From positions 1-6,447 of the forward strand of contig CAYYVJ010000102.1 of assembly GCA_964475115.1 (NCBI GenBank): 6,447 nt of DNA, in the 5' to 3' direction. The notes under the pieces were generated by a model. It did not search any database. It saw only the letters and a program-made list of their open reading frames with translations, and had not been told where the DNA came from. The stretch comes from CAYYVJ01 sp964475115 (GTDB lineage Bacteria > Bacillota > Clostridia > Lachnospirales > Lachnospiraceae). The number at the start of each line of letters is the position of its first letter. Position 1 is the first letter of the stretch. A program made the position numbers and the translations under genes. This document shows, piece after piece, positions 6,395 through 6,447 of this stretch.

Positions 6395-6447
6395 ATGATT
6401 TCAAAAGAAAAGAAAACGGAAATAATTAAAGCTTATGGTAGAACACC
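6395..6447 (+). CDS. rpsO: 30S ribosomal protein S15 (3'-truncated by window edge)
   Basis: S15 is a primary binding protein of the 16S rRNA central domain, needed for platform assembly. Only 17 codons and two bases are visible: MISKEKKTEIIKAYGRT, followed by a partial CC codon (proline). This matches the usual S15 N-terminus, in which this helix is followed by a GDTGSPEVQ-type motif that lies outside the window. The ATG is preceded by a strong AGGAGG at 6381-6386, eight bases upstream. It has its own promoter and a structured leader. In many bacteria pnp follows rpsO, which cannot be tested here. Confidence 0.93.
   Translation, partial: MISKEKKTEIIKAYGRT

Overview
This 6,447-base window is a conserved core-genome segment from an AT-rich, Gram-positive-type bacterium. 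It most likely comes from the Clostridia, plausibly the Lachnospiraceae. That placement is an inference from the A/T-ending codon use, the gene order infB-rbfA-nrnA-truB-ribF, the one-chain bifunctional RibF, the NrnA-type DHH phosphoesterase, and a secreted SH3-NlpC/P60 wall hydrolase. All genes are on the + strand and coding is dense.

Region by region: bases 1-1912 hold infB (translation initiation factor IF2), cut at its 5' end by the window edge; the visible N-terminal linker carries a small 18-bp tandem repeat. Bases 1909-4145 hold rbfA, nrnA and truB. These three and infB are packed with overlaps: infB/rbfA by 4 bases, rbfA/nrnA by about 23, nrnA/truB by 8. That packing points to one mRNA with translational coupling. 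ribF follows after a 22-base gap and starts with TTG. The next promoter has its -35 box on the ribF stop codon (5091-5119), and its 5' UTR (to 5172) carries phased TAACAA repeats and a short inverted repeat beside the Shine-Dalgarno site. It drives a secreted NlpC/P60 peptidase with two SH3-like domains (5173-6228). The last intergenic stretch (6229-6394) holds an extended -10 promoter and a structured leader for rpsO, whose first 17 codons end the window.

How the genes work together: IF2 assembles the initiation complex, RbfA matures the 30S subunit, TruB makes pseudouridine 55 in tRNA, NrnA clears nano-RNA and pAp, and RibF makes FMN and FAD. S15 is a primary 16S rRNA-binding protein. The wall hydrolase is functionally foreign to this set and appears to be a separate transcription unit placed between ribF and rpsO.

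No mobile element, CRISPR array, tRNA, rRNA or clear rho-independent terminator was seen. I did not find evidence of a new multi-gene system. The most interesting non-coding signals are the rpsO leader, whose hairpin loop could pair with its own Shine-Dalgarno site, and the repeat-bearing control region of the hydrolase gene.
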